Assembly: GCF_002806975.1 (NCBI RefSeq)
Contig: NZ_NIHD01000007.1
Coordinates: 124,001 to 188,000, forward strand
DNA length: 64,000 nt
Source of the DNA: Marinobacter aromaticivorans
GTDB lineage: Bacteria; Pseudomonadota; Gammaproteobacteria; Pseudomonadales; Oleiphilaceae
Reading direction: 5' to 3'
Part shown: piece after piece, positions 1 through 8,092 of the stretch
Position numbering within the stretch: position 1 is the first letter of the stretch
Layout of the letters: each line of letters opens with the position of its first letter
Translations under genes and position numbers: made by a program
Notes under the pieces: generated by a model
The model's input: the letters and a program-made list of their open reading frames with translations, nothing else
Told to the model about the DNA's origin: nothing
Database searches by the model: none

Positions 1-496
1 CGCCAGCGAAACCTACACCGCCACCAGTGCCCCCATACAGCATGCTGCAATCACTGCCTTTAACGGTGGCGACGATATAGATGAATATCTGAAACAGTCA
101 CGCCGTGTGCTGAAGGTGGTAGGTGAGTACATGCACCGGCGCCTGAGTGATATGGGTGCTGTGGTGCAGAAGCCTGAAGGCGCTTTCTACGTGTTCCCGA
201 ATTTCGAGAACTTCCGCGACCAGCTTGCCAGAAAGGACATCAAAACCAGCCAGGCCTTCTGCCAGTCGTTACTGGAAAGCACAGGCGTTGCCATTTTACC
301 GGCCAGCGATTTCGGCTTTGTGCCGGATCATCTGGGTGCGCGCCTGGCGTTCGTGGATTTTGATGGTGCGGAAGCTCTTCAGTTGGCTGGCGGGGACTAT
401 GCCGATCGGGAGCTTGCTGATGATTTTGTCGACACAGCCTGCCCTCGTCTGGTGACAGCAATGGACAAGATGGAGGCCTGGCTGAACAGCCTCTGA
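1..496 (+). CDS. Class I/II aminotransferase, C-terminal part (5' end outside window)
   Basis: About 164 residues of a PLP-dependent fold-type I aminotransferase, resembling bacterial aspartate aminotransferase-like enzymes. The reading frame is open from base 2, so the N-terminus and the PLP-binding lysine lie outside the window. Visible parts are the SETYTATSAPIQHAA segment after the cofactor region and the C-terminal small domain with the PEGAFYVFP stretch, typical of this family. It ends at TGA 494-496. An inositol-monophosphatase-family gene follows about 55 bases later on the same strand. The substrate cannot be told from this fragment. Confidence 0.85.
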   Translation, partial: ASETYTATSAPIQHAAITAFNGGDDIDEYLKQSRRVLKVVGEYMHRRLSDMGAVVQKPEGAFYVFPNFENFRDQLARKDIKTSQAFCQSLLESTGVAILPASDFGFVPDHLGARLAFVDFDGAEALQLAGGDYADRELADDFVDTACPRLVTAMDKMEAWLNSL

Positions 497-550
497 GTTT
501 GTCGTGTTAGACTGGTGCCTCTACTTTTCAAAGGCTATGACGGGGGCACC

Positions 551-1381
551 ATGTCTGACTCTGTTTCCCTTCAGGGTATTACCGATTTTGCAGAGGATCT
601 GGCCCGGAAGGCCGGAAAGCTGATCCGCAAAGAGCGTGACCACAGCACGCTGCGCACCGACTACAAGCAACACTCTGAGCTGGTCACCCACGCGGACATC
701 GTTGCCGATGAATTTATCACCAGCGCCATTCGCAAACGCTTTCCTGATCACCGCATACTTTCTGAAGAAACCATGCCGGATCTCAGCCAGGCTGAGGAAC
801 TGGAAACGCCACTGTGGATCATTGATCCCATCGATGGCACGGTAAACTATGCGTACGGTCACCCGCAGGTTGCGGTGTCCATTGCCTACGCGGAAAATGG
901 CCGTGTGCAGGCCGGTGTGGTGCACGCGCCCTTCCCGCGCCCGCGCGAAACCTTTCGCGCCACACTGGGCGATGGTGCCACGCTTAACGGCAAACCCATA
1001 CGCCACAGCGGTGCCACGGTTCCAGGGGAGTCACTCTTTGCAACCGGTTTCCCTTACACCAAAGACAACCTCGCCCCACTGGTCAGCCGCCTGGACGCAA
1101 TGATTCATCAGTGCCGCGATCTGCGGCGCATCGGTTCTGCGGCCCTGGATATCTGCTGGGTAGCCTGCGGCAGGCTGGATATCTACTATGAAAACGTCAG
1201 CCCCTGGGACTTCGCCGCCGCCCGCCTGATTGCCCTGGAAGCCGGCGCCACCGCCGGTCACTTCAGCGAGGTTCCCGAGGGCTACCCGGTCGACCTCTGG
1301 GGCCGCGACATCCTGATTTCGGCGCCGGCTATCTGGGAACCTGTTCGTCAGATTCTTCGGTCTGCTTCTGGGTATGAGTGA
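551..1381 (+). CDS. Inositol monophosphatase family phosphatase
   Basis: A 276-residue Mg-dependent phosphatase of the inositol monophosphatase superfamily. The metal-binding motifs are visible: SEE near residue 71, DPIDGT near residue 92 and PWDFAAARLIALEAGA near residue 219. Length is close to SuhB (267). Members hydrolyse inositol phosphate, histidinol phosphate or similar sugar phosphates, and the true substrate is not clear here. The ATG at 551 is chosen over an in-frame GTG at 515 because a G-rich stretch lies just before it and the family N-terminus starts there. The stop is four bases before an inverted repeat and a gene-free block. Confidence 0.82.
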   Translation: MSDSVSLQGITDFAEDLARKAGKLIRKERDHSTLRTDYKQHSELVTHADIVADEFITSAIRKRFPDHRILSEETMPDLSQAEELETPLWIIDPIDGTVNYAYGHPQVAVSIAYAENGRVQAGVVHAPFPRPRETFRATLGDGATLNGKPIRHSGATVPGESLFATGFPYTKDNLAPLVSRLDAMIHQCRDLRRIGSAALDICWVACGRLDIYYENVSPWDFAAARLIALEAGATAGHFSEVPEGYPVDLWGRDILISAPAIWEPVRQILRSASGYE

Positions 1382-1426
1382 GCTTTGGTGCTCTTTTTCT
1401 TTGTAGCCTGTTGGTTTTGGGGGGTG

Positions 1427-1536
1427 GCACGGGCAGGAAGGCCCTGTCCCGGAACCGCTACAAGCACGTCCGTGTGCGCTTGACGTAGGCCATCCATGGC
1501 CTACGACATTCCGGGACAGGGCCTTCCTGCCCGTGC
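1427..1536 (-). repeat. Structured GGA-hairpin element, copy 1
   Basis: The outer arms 1427-1454 and 1509-1536 are perfect 28-bp reverse complements. They enclose a 54-nt core. Read on the minus strand, the core has two nested hairpins: GGCCATGGATGGCC with GG(A) at its tip, and GCACACGGACGTGC with GGA in the loop. Copy 2 has nearly the same core but an unrelated stem sequence. I do not recognise a named family. The strand is assigned by the GGA-bearing orientation shared with the other copies. The minus-strand reading would be carried by a slmA transcript that ran through copy 2. Confidence 0.8.
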
Positions 1537-1622
1537 AACTAACTAAAGCGAAATCTCGTCAAAAAGACACACTGATATCTTTCCGATTGCTGCCACAAAA
1601 TCTAACGCAAACCGAAGAAAAG

Positions 1623-1636
1623 TCAGATATATCTGA
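1623..1636. promoter_or_regulatory. 14-bp perfect palindrome TCAGATATATCTGA
   Basis: A perfect 14-bp palindrome in the A/T-richer spacer between structured elements 1 and 2. It has the form of a dimeric-protein operator, but no adjacent promoter is convincing and the two flanking genes converge on it. It may be chance in an AT-rich stretch. No function is assigned. Confidence 0.2.
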
Positions 1637-1647
1637 GTTGTCTGAAA

Positions 1648-1757
1648 GAGGTCGGTGGGATCGGTCTGCACAGAATGTTGGAGGCCATGGATGGCCGGAA
1701 ACAAGCGCACATGGATGTGCTCGTAGCGGTTCTGTGCAGACCGATCCCGCCGGCCTC
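1648..1757 (+). repeat. Structured GGA-hairpin element, copy 2
   Basis: The arms 1648-1675 and 1730-1757 pair over 28 bp. Two of the pairs are T.G, which would be G.U wobbles in a plus-strand RNA. The 54-nt core has two hairpins, GGCCATGGATGGCC and GCACATGGATGTGC, both with GGA at the tip. It lies in inverted orientation to copy 1. It is followed by the tail at about 1765-1798, which recurs (two mismatches) after copy 1. The second hairpin, with ACATGGATGT, closely fits the published CsrA SELEX consensus RUACARGGAUGU. Confidence 0.82.
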
Positions 1758-1800
1758 CTGCACCAAGACCATCAGGCTACAAAGAAAAAGAGCACCAATC

Positions 1801-2391
1801 TCAGCCCCAAACTGAATCAGCAACCAACCCCCAGCTCTCGTCAAAATCGGCTGTCGGCAACCGCGTAAAAGACGAGCGGATGAACCGCTGAATGCGGCCT
1901 TCCATAAACACCAGAACAAAATCCGCACTGCGCGTGGCACTGGTGCGTGGCCGTAAACCCTGGCGAATTTCGCCTTCTTTGAGGGTTTGCCGTACCTGGG
2001 TTTCCAGGCGCTCGAAAAACTGGGAAGCGCGCTTGCGTAAGGCCTCGTTTTCGCCCACCAGAGCATCACCGGTGAGCACACAACACAGCCCTGGATTGCG
2101 CTCGCCAAACACCAGAACCAGATGCACCAGCTGCTGCAAACGAACCCGCACATCCTCCTGCTCCTGCAGGATGACCTGACAGCGGGAGAACACAGCTTCT
2201 TCTGCAAACTCCAGAAGCGCTTCGAACATTTTCCGTTTGCTGGGAAAGTGACGGTACAGCGCCGCTTCCGTTACACCAACGGATCTGGCGAGAACAGAAG
2301 TGGTAATCCTGGCGCCCGGGTCTGTTTCCAGGAGTTCCAGAAGGGCGTGGAGAATCGCCTCCCGGCGACTGCTGGGTTTCTGATCGGTCAT
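1801..2391 (-). CDS. slmA: Nucleoid occlusion factor SlmA (TetR family)
   Basis: A 196-residue TetR-fold protein matching SlmA from memory. The helix-turn-helix ITTSVLARSVGVTEAALYRH lies at about residues 29-48, followed by FPSKRKMFEALLEF and the family stretch FGERNPGLC. SlmA binds specific chromosomal sites and blocks FtsZ assembly over the nucleoid. It is the last gene of the leftward run from lptD and lies 34 bases after thiG, although in many relatives slmA neighbours coaBC and argB. The ribosome-binding site before the ATG at 2391 is weak. Confidence 0.88.
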   Translation of the reverse strand: MTDQKPSSRREAILHALLELLETDPGARITTSVLARSVGVTEAALYRHFPSKRKMFEALLEFAEEAVFSRCQVILQEQEDVRVRLQQLVHLVLVFGERNPGLCCVLTGDALVGENEALRKRASQFFERLETQVRQTLKEGEIRQGLRPRTSATRSADFVLVFMEGRIQRFIRSSFTRLPTADFDESWGLVADSVWG

Positions 2392-2425
2392 GGTAATACC
2401 GCAGCGCTCTCAGTAAGAATCTGTA

Positions 2426-3235
2426 TCAGAAAAATGTGCCATCAAGAGGCGACGACGCGCTCGCGTAGAGCTTTTTGGGCATTCGCCCTGCAAGGTAGGC
2501 TTCACGACCGGCTTCGATGGCAAGGCGCATGGCATTGGCCATTTTGATGGGGTCTTTGGCCTGGGCGATGGCTGTATTCATCAGCACGCCGTCGCAGCCC
2601 AGCTCCATGGCTATGGTGGCGTCGGATGCTGTTCCTACGCCGGCATCCACTAACACCGGAACCTTTGAGTTTTCGACGATCAAGCGGATGTTGTAGCGAT
2701 TCTGGATACCCAGACCGGAGCCAATGGGTGCGCCCAGAGGCATGATGGCGATGCAGCCCATTTCCTCAAGCCGCGTGGCCAGCAAGGGATCATCGGAGCA
2801 GTAGACCATGACTTTAAAGCCGTCTTTGATCAGCGCCTCCGCAGCCACCAGGGTTTCCGGCATATTCGGGTACAGGGTTTTGTGTTCACCCAGCACTTCC
2901 AGTTTCACCAGATCGCGGCCATCGAGCAGCTCGCGCGCCAGTTTGCAGGTACGTACTGCGTCTTTAGCGGTATAGCAGCCGGCTGTGTTGGGCAGGATGG
3001 TGTAATGTTCCGGGGAGATAACGTCCAGAAGATTGGGTTCATCCCTGTTCTGCCCCAGGTTGGTGCGGCGAACCGCTACGGTCACTATTTCGGCGCCGCT
3101 CATTTCAATGGCGTGGCCGGTCTCCATCAGGTCGCGGTATTTGCCCGTGCCAACCAGCAACCGTGACTGGTAAATACGGCCTGCAATTTCAAGCGGTTTG
3201 TCTTCGGGCAGTTGGATCTCTGGCGTTTCGGTCAT
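2426..3235 (-). CDS. thiG: Thiazole synthase ThiG
   Basis: A 269-residue TIM-barrel enzyme that builds the thiazole phosphate ring of thiamine from 1-deoxyxylulose 5-phosphate, dehydroglycine and ThiS thiocarboxylate. Typical stretches are [13 protein letters not shown] near the N-terminus, [18 protein letters not shown], the VKLEVLG segment carrying the Schiff-base lysine region, and [15 protein letters not shown] plus [17 protein letters not shown] near the C-terminus. The ATG at 3235 (MTETPEIQ) is preferred over an upstream in-frame start at 3283 because the family begins there. thiS lies directly upstream on the same strand. Confidence 0.95.
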   Translation of the reverse strand: MTETPEIQLPEDKPLEIAGRIYQSRLLVGTGKYRDLMETGHAIEMSGAEIVTVAVRRTNLGQNRDEPNLLDVISPEHYTILPNTAGCYTAKDAVRTCKLARELLDGRDLVKLEVLGEHKTLYPNMPETLVAAEALIKDGFKVMVYCSDDPLLATRLEEMGCIAIMPLGAPIGSGLGIQNRYNIRLIVENSKVPVLVDAGVGTASDATIAMELGCDGVLMNTAIAQAKDPIKMANAMRLAIEAGREAYLAGRMPKKLYASASSPLDGTFF

Positions 3236-3314
3236 AGTGTTTCCGGGTTGGTAAAACGTAATAATAAAAATTCCTGAAATCATGCATCAGGCTTAGGCCT
3301 GAACATGCGCGGTT

Positions 3315-3515
3315 TTAACCGCCGCCGATCGCATGCACCACTTCAACGCGATCGCCGTTACTCAAGGCAAATTCGGTGTGCTGGCTGCGCGGGACTATGT
3401 CCTCATTCACCTCTACCGCCAGCCGCTTGCCCGCCAGCGCCATTTTTTCCACCAGGGCGGCCACGGTGGCGCCCTCCGGCAGCTCCATGGTTTCACCATT
3501 TACCTGAACTTGCAT
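3315..3515 (-). CDS. thiS: Sulfur carrier protein ThiS
   Basis: A 66-residue beta-grasp sulfur carrier. It ends in ...HAIGGG, which supplies the C-terminal Gly-Gly that ThiF adenylates and converts to a thiocarboxylate for ThiG. It begins MQVQVNGETMELPEGATVA, the usual ThiS opening. It lies 7 bases after the DUF423 gene and 79 bases before thiG on the same strand. No TPP riboswitch is seen upstream, since the gene is embedded in the lptD-slmA run. Confidence 0.93.
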   Translation of the reverse strand: MQVQVNGETMELPEGATVAALVEKMALAGKRLAVEVNEDIVPRSQHTEFALSNGDRVEVVHAIGGG

Positions 3516-3522
3516 ATCACCC

Positions 3523-3951
3523 TTAACCTCTGCTTTTACTCACTTGCCGGCGGGCGCCGGCGGTCAGCAACAAGGCCCAGCCGATCATGAAACACACTCC
3601 ACCCATGGGCGTAATCGGGCCAACCCAGCGTATGTCTGTCAGTACCAGTGTATACAGGCTGCCACTGAACAGAAGTATGCCGGCAAAAAAGAAGCCGCCG
3701 GCCAGCGCCAGTAGTCGCCGCGACAGGCCAAAACCCGACAGCAAGGCAACCAGCACCAGCGCGATGGCATGATACATCTGATAACTGGCCGCGGTCTGGA
3801 AGACTTCCAGGCTGCGCCCGCTTACAAGATTGCGCAGCCCGTGTGCGCCGAAAGCACCGGCCATTACCGCCGTAAGCGCGAAAAAAGCACCTGTTACCAG
3901 GGGCAGGCGCATGAAGCCGGGGCTCTGTGGCTTTACAGGTTCAGCAGTCAC
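3523..3951 (-). CDS. DUF423 family membrane protein
   Basis: A 142-residue small membrane protein of the DUF423 (YgdD-like) family. It has about four hydrophobic helices: LVTGAFFALTAVMAGAFGAHG near residue 18, ALVLVALLSGFGL, LALAGGFFFAGILLFSGSLY, and MGGVCFMIGWALLLTAGA. The AFGAHGL and SYQMYHAIAL stretches are family hallmarks. The start overlaps the end of apaH by 11 bases, indicating translational coupling. The biochemical function of the family is not known to me. Confidence 0.85.
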   Translation of the reverse strand: MTAEPVKPQSPGFMRLPLVTGAFFALTAVMAGAFGAHGLRNLVSGRSLEVFQTAASYQMYHAIALVLVALLSGFGLSRRLLALAGGFFFAGILLFSGSLYTLVLTDIRWVGPITPMGGVCFMIGWALLLTAGARRQVSKSRG

Positions 3952-4741
3952 AGTGGATCTTCTCGCCGGTATCCAGATTCATCATTGTAAGTGCCCCTCC
4001 CCAGACACAGCCTGTATCCAGCGCGATAAACCGGTCACTACCAGTCTCGCCTTCAATAGCCGCCCAGTGCCCGAAGATCACGCGCAGGTTGTCAGGACGG
4101 GGGTATTCGAACCAGGGAGCAAAACCTTTGGGTGCGCTGCCAGCGTGCTCTTTTGTGGTGAGTTCCAGCCTGCCGTCCGGGGCAATAAAGCGCATCCGGG
4201 TGAAATAGTTGGTGATCACCCGCCAGCGATCCATGCCCGTCAGCTTTTCACTCCAGCCTTCCGGCTCGTTGCCGTACATCAGCCTGAAGTATTCCGGGGC
4301 GTCAGTGCCGCGAATAACGTCTTCCACTTCCCGGGCTCGCGCCAGGGCCTGCTCAACACTCCAGATATGGGGCACCCCGGCGTGGGCCATCATGATGTTG
4401 CGCTCGGGATCGTGCACGCACAGATTCTGCTGCCGCAGCCAGTTCACCAGTCCGTCGCGATCGGGCGCCTCCAGTATTTCGGCAAGGGTATCCTTGCGTT
4501 TTGGCGCGTGGCCGCCAAGCGCTACCGCCAGCAAATGCAGATCATGATTGCCCAGAACCACCACGGCAGTATCGCCCAGGTTTTCCATGTAACGCAGGGT
4601 TTTGAGGGAGGACGGACCCCGGTTAATCAGGTCGCCCGCCACCCACAGTCGATCCCGGGAAGGTGAGAAGCCCACCTTTTCCAGCACGTCCCGAAAGCGA
4701 TCATAACAGCCCTGAATATCGCCTATGGCGTAATCAGTCAT
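3941..4741 (-). CDS. apaH: Bis(5'-nucleosyl)-tetraphosphatase, symmetrical (ApaH)
   Basis: A 266-residue metallophosphatase that splits Ap4A into two ADP and limits the cap-like Np4A pool. The metal-site motifs GDIQGCY (residue about 7), GDLINRGP (about 36) and GNHDLH (about 63) are all intact. Length is near the E. coli enzyme. The start overlaps the rsmA end by 8 bases, and the order rsmA-apaH is conserved across gammaproteobacteria. Confidence 0.95.
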   Translation of the reverse strand: MTDYAIGDIQGCYDRFRDVLEKVGFSPSRDRLWVAGDLINRGPSSLKTLRYMENLGDTAVVVLGNHDLHLLAVALGGHAPKRKDTLAEILEAPDRDGLVNWLRQQNLCVHDPERNIMMAHAGVPHIWSVEQALARAREVEDVIRGTDAPEYFRLMYGNEPEGWSEKLTGMDRWRVITNYFTRMRFIAPDGRLELTTKEHAGSAPKGFAPWFEYPRPDNLRVIFGHWAAIEGETGSDRFIALDTGCVWGGALTMMNLDTGEKIHCDC

Positions 4742-5597
4742 GGGTGTCTCCGCTCACGTCTTTTGCGCGACTCTCGTCTGCCTGGGCACTGCCTTGCCCG
4801 CTCTCTTTTTCGGCGGTTATCAGGTCTGCAATGCTCACGTAATCCGCCAGGCTGAGGTTTTCCGGCCGCAGGCCATCGTTGATGCCCAAAGCCAGCAACT
4901 GTTCAACCGTTACAACACCTGCCAGCGCCTTGCGCAGGGTTTTGCGGCGAGCGTTAAATGCTGTTCTGACCACGGCCTGCAGTGTGCCCAGATCCTTCGC
5001 CGGGTGTGGAAGTTCGGTATGGGGAACCAGCCGCACAATGGCTGAATCCACTTTTGGCGCAGGCCGGAATGCGCCGGGGCCCACCTCAAACAGGGGCTGA
5101 ACCTTGCAGAAGTACTGGGTCATGATACCCAGTCGGCCATAGTTGTTGTCACCAGGTACAGCAGCCATGCGCTGCACCACTTCTTTCTGCAGCATGAAAT
5201 GCATATCCTGCACTACGCCGGTCTGTGACAGCAGGTGGAAAATCAGTGGCGTGGAAATGTTATAGGGCAGGTTACCGATAATGCGCAGGGGCTTACCGTC
5301 TGTAAGCTGGCTGAAATCAAACGTCAGGGCGTCCCCTTCGTGGATACGAAAGTCGGGGTAGTTAAAAAACTTGGTGCGCAGCACCGGAATCAGATCGCGA
5401 TCCAGCTCCACCACCTGTAGCTTCGGGTTTACTGCGAGAATCTCCTCGGTAATGGCTCCCAGTCCCGGGCCGATTTCAACAATGGCGTCGTCCGGCTTCG
5501 GGTGAATGGCGCGGATGATCCGCTCAATCACCCCGGGATCGTGAAGAAAATTCTGGCCGAACCGTTTCCTGGCCTGATGACCTGCTTTTTTGCTCAC
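4734..5597 (-). CDS. rsmA: 16S rRNA (adenine1518/1519-N6)-dimethyltransferase RsmA
   Basis: A 287-residue KsgA-family enzyme that dimethylates two adjacent adenosines in helix 45 of 16S rRNA during small-subunit maturation. It shows [11 protein letters not shown] at the N-terminus, the SAM-binding [15 protein letters not shown], and the catalytic NLPYNIST motif. The C-terminal tail after [10 protein letters not shown] is slightly longer and charged. It overlaps pdxA by 4 bases (ATGA type). Confidence 0.95.
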   Translation of the reverse strand: MSKKAGHQARKRFGQNFLHDPGVIERIIRAIHPKPDDAIVEIGPGLGAITEEILAVNPKLQVVELDRDLIPVLRTKFFNYPDFRIHEGDALTFDFSQLTDGKPLRIIGNLPYNISTPLIFHLLSQTGVVQDMHFMLQKEVVQRMAAVPGDNNYGRLGIMTQYFCKVQPLFEVGPGAFRPAPKVDSAIVRLVPHTELPHPAKDLGTLQAVVRTAFNARRKTLRKALAGVVTVEQLLALGINDGLRPENLSLADYVSIADLITAEKESGQGSAQADESRAKDVSGDTHD

Positions 5598-6640
5598 TCC
5601 GATTTCTCTTTACCGGTGACTTTGCAACTAGGGATGGCGTTACTGTTATTGGCCGATTTGCGCGAGCGCGCCATCTGCTCACCCACGCGAATAGCGGTGT
5701 GCAGGCTGCCCGCATCGGCCTTGCCAGTACCGGCAAGGTCCAGGGCCGTGCCGTGATCCACGGAGGTACGCACAATGGGTAGCCCAAGCGTGATATTCAC
5801 CGCCCGGCCGAAACCCTGGAATTTGAGAACCGGCAAGCCCTGATCGTGGTACATGGCCAATGCCGCATCGGCTTCGTTCAGCCAATGCGGCGTAAACAGG
5901 GTATCCGCTGGCAAGGGCCCGATCAGTTGCATACCCTCCGCGCGAAGTTTCTCAAGGGTCGGCCCGATCACCTCGATTTCTTCCCGGCCCAGATGTCCGC
6001 CTTCTCCGGCATGGGGGTTCAGGCCGGCAACCAGGATCCTTGGCTGTGCAATTCCGAAAAACGTTTTCAGATCGGCGTTGAGAATGCGGGCAACCTGGGT
6101 CAGCCTTTCCGGCGTAATCGCGGCAGGAACGTCTTTGAGGGGTAAGTGCGTTGTTACCAATGCAACCCGTAACTCCTCGGTAGCCAGCATCATGACTACC
6201 CGGTCCACACCACACAGTTCCTGCAGAAACTCGGTGTGGCCGCTGAATTCAATACCCGCGTCGTTGATAACGCCTTTGTGTACCGGCGCCGTAACCATGC
6301 CGTCAAAGTCACCTTTCAGGCAACCTTTTGCCGCAAGGGTGAGGGTTTCCAGAAGATAACGGCTGTTACCGGTATTCAGTTTGCCCGGTTGAAAAGATGC
6401 ACAGCCCTCAACGTGCAATACCGAGAGCTCACCCGCGCCCTTCGCTGGCGCCCTGCCGGGCTGCCAGGCATGCAGGGTTACATCCAGACCCAGCAATCTG
6501 GCCCTTTGTTCCAGCAATGGCTGGCTGGCGATAACCACCAGGCCGGCAGCACGCTGCTCCAGCGCCAGTTGCAGGCACAGCTCAGGCCCCACGCCGGCGG
6601 GCTCGCCCGCGGTCAGGGCCAGGACAATATCGTCAGTCAT
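5594..6640 (-). CDS. pdxA: 4-hydroxythreonine-4-phosphate dehydrogenase PdxA
   Basis: A 348-residue enzyme of the DXP-dependent pyridoxal phosphate pathway. It shows [14 protein letters not shown] at the N-terminus, the [11 protein letters not shown] segment, [13 protein letters not shown], and [17 protein letters not shown] with [23 protein letters not shown] near the C-terminus. The last 25 or so residues are a polar tail beyond the usual end. It begins on the last base of the surA stop, so the two are probably translated together. Confidence 0.95.
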   Translation of the reverse strand: MTDDIVLALTAGEPAGVGPELCLQLALEQRAAGLVVIASQPLLEQRARLLGLDVTLHAWQPGRAPAKGAGELSVLHVEGCASFQPGKLNTGNSRYLLETLTLAAKGCLKGDFDGMVTAPVHKGVINDAGIEFSGHTEFLQELCGVDRVVMMLATEELRVALVTTHLPLKDVPAAITPERLTQVARILNADLKTFFGIAQPRILVAGLNPHAGEGGHLGREEIEVIGPTLEKLRAEGMQLIGPLPADTLFTPHWLNEADAALAMYHDQGLPVLKFQGFGRAVNITLGLPIVRTSVDHGTALDLAGTGKADAGSLHTAIRVGEQMARSRKSANNSNAIPSCKVTGKEKSE

Positions 6641-7992
6641 TATTCTGCGGATTCCTGAGCATCGTCGGGCTCGTCTTCAGCTTCCTGTGCATACTCGCCC
6701 TTGAACTCGACAAAGGCTTCATCCCGGATTTCCCGCAACCAGTTCTGCAGTTCGGTCTCAAACTTGCGACGGTAGATGGCCTGGCGTGCCTCGGCCTCTT
6801 TTACGTCACCACTGATGTCTTTCTGGCGGCGCTCCTCAACCTGAAGGATGTGCCATCCGAACTGGGAGCGAAACGGACCCTTGTACTCGCCAACGTCCGC
6901 CTCCTGCATGGCTTGCTCAAACGCCGGCACCATCTGGCCCGGGCTTACCCAACCAAGGTTTCCTCCGTCGGAACCGGATACCGGATCGTCTGAATACTCG
7001 CGAGCCAGTACGGCAAAATCGGCACCATCCTGCAACTGTTCATATATCTCCCGGATAGTGTTTTCTGCCTCCCTGTCCGTTACTGCTTCGGAGGGCCTGA
7101 TCAGAATATGCCGGACACGGTTTTGCTGGATAACCTGTTGCTGTGAACCGCCACGCTTGTCCATCACCATCACCATATGGAAGCCACTGTTGTTCTCCAG
7201 CACCTCCGAAGGCTGCCCAACCTCCAGCTCCGGCACAACCGGCGCCACCAGCGATGGCAACTGGCTTTCGCTGCGCCATCCCATATCACCGCCCTCAAGG
7301 GCATTACTGGCATCGGATTCGGCAACCGCCACTTCCCGGAAATCCCGGCCATTCACGATGGCCGCCCGAAGCTCTTCCGCTTTTTGCCGGGTGGCGTCTA
7401 CGGCAGCATCATCGGTGGGGTTGTCCAGTTCGATAAAGATATAGGCAAGCCGGTATTCCGCATCGTTACCACCGCCGGACTCCAGGGCCTGCAGATAGTT
7501 TTCAACTTCACGCTCGGTAACACGAATGCGGCTGCCCACCTGGCGCTGCTGCACCCGACCGATGATCATTTCCTGGCGAATCTGCTCTCTGGCCTGGCGA
7601 TAACTGACCCCTTCAGCAGCAAGCTGATCCTCAAACTCGGGCAGGCTCATTCCATTACGCTCGGCGATATTAGCCAGGGTTTCGTTCAGTTCGTTATCGC
7701 TGATACGCATGCCCATCTTTTCCGCCATCTGCAGCTGAACGGATTCGGTAATGAGCTGTTCAAGGACACGTTGTTCAAGAAGACTGCGCGGTGGCAGCCC
7801 GGTACCCTGAGCGCTCAGGCGGCTGACAATCGTGTTGATACGCGCCTCCAGCTCCGTCTGCAGGATCACCTCGTCATCAACAATAGCAACCACCTGATCG
7901 AGTAGTTTGCGCTCAGCCTGGGCTGAAAAAGAAAGAGCCACTGCCAGCAGCATCAGCAGTGTCTGTAAACCCTGGCGAATCGTCGCCTTCAT
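6640..7992 (-). CDS. surA: Periplasmic peptidyl-prolyl isomerase/chaperone SurA
   Basis: About 450 residues. There is an N-terminal signal peptide ([18 protein letters not shown]), a SurA N-terminal chaperone domain starting [16 protein letters not shown], then two parvulin domains: roughly residues 175-275, and 285-390 with [16 protein letters not shown] and [19 protein letters not shown]. It escorts outer-membrane proteins, including LptD, across the periplasm. The ATG at 7992 is chosen over a GTG two codons upstream because AAGAGG precedes it at suitable spacing. The C-terminus carries an acidic tail. Confidence 0.94.
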   Translation of the reverse strand: MKATIRQGLQTLLMLLAVALSFSAQAERKLLDQVVAIVDDEVILQTELEARINTIVSRLSAQGTGLPPRSLLEQRVLEQLITESVQLQMAEKMGMRISDNELNETLANIAERNGMSLPEFEDQLAAEGVSYRQAREQIRQEMIIGRVQQRQVGSRIRVTEREVENYLQALESGGGNDAEYRLAYIFIELDNPTDDAAVDATRQKAEELRAAIVNGRDFREVAVAESDASNALEGGDMGWRSESQLPSLVAPVVPELEVGQPSEVLENNSGFHMVMVMDKRGGSQQQVIQQNRVRHILIRPSEAVTDREAENTIREIYEQLQDGADFAVLAREYSDDPVSGSDGGNLGWVSPGQMVPAFEQAMQEADVGEYKGPFRSQFGWHILQVEERRQKDISGDVKEAEARQAIYRRKFETELQNWLREIRDEAFVEFKGEYAQEAEDEPDDAQESAE

Positions 7993-8092
7993 AATCACCT
8001 CTTAATGAAGATAGTAGCCTGCATACAGGGTACCGGAATGGCACCGCTGCCGTCAGGGGAATACAATGTGAAGCATCAATAAGCAGCGCCGG

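Larger units (their letters stand above)
1385..1798. repeat. 26-bp perfect inverted repeat framing two structured elements
   Basis: Bases 1385-1410 (TTGGTGCTCTTTTTC and following) and 1773-1798 are perfect 26-bp reverse complements. With two mismatches the match extends about ten bases further inward. The arms begin 4 bases after the phosphatase stop and end 2 bases before the slmA stop, so both convergent genes run into the same T-rich sequence. The 414-bp block holds no gene. Inside it are the elements at 1427-1536 and 1648-1757, so the block is an inverted pair of units of about 150 bp, each an element plus a shared tail. Confidence 0.85.

Noticed and set aside
1427..1536. Element 1 as an ordinary rho-independent terminator of the phosphatase gene
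   Set aside because: The stem is far longer than a terminator, has a structured 54-nt core and no U-run after it. Conserved cores elsewhere in the window point to another role.
1533..1868. 111-codon frame through structured element 2
   Set aside because: It crosses the inverted repeats and the end of slmA, lacks a ribosome-binding site, and resembles no protein.
3830..4666. Long open frame on the plus strand opposite apaH
   Set aside because: apaH on the minus strand has all its catalytic motifs. The opposite frame has no recognisable domain and reflects high GC codon use.
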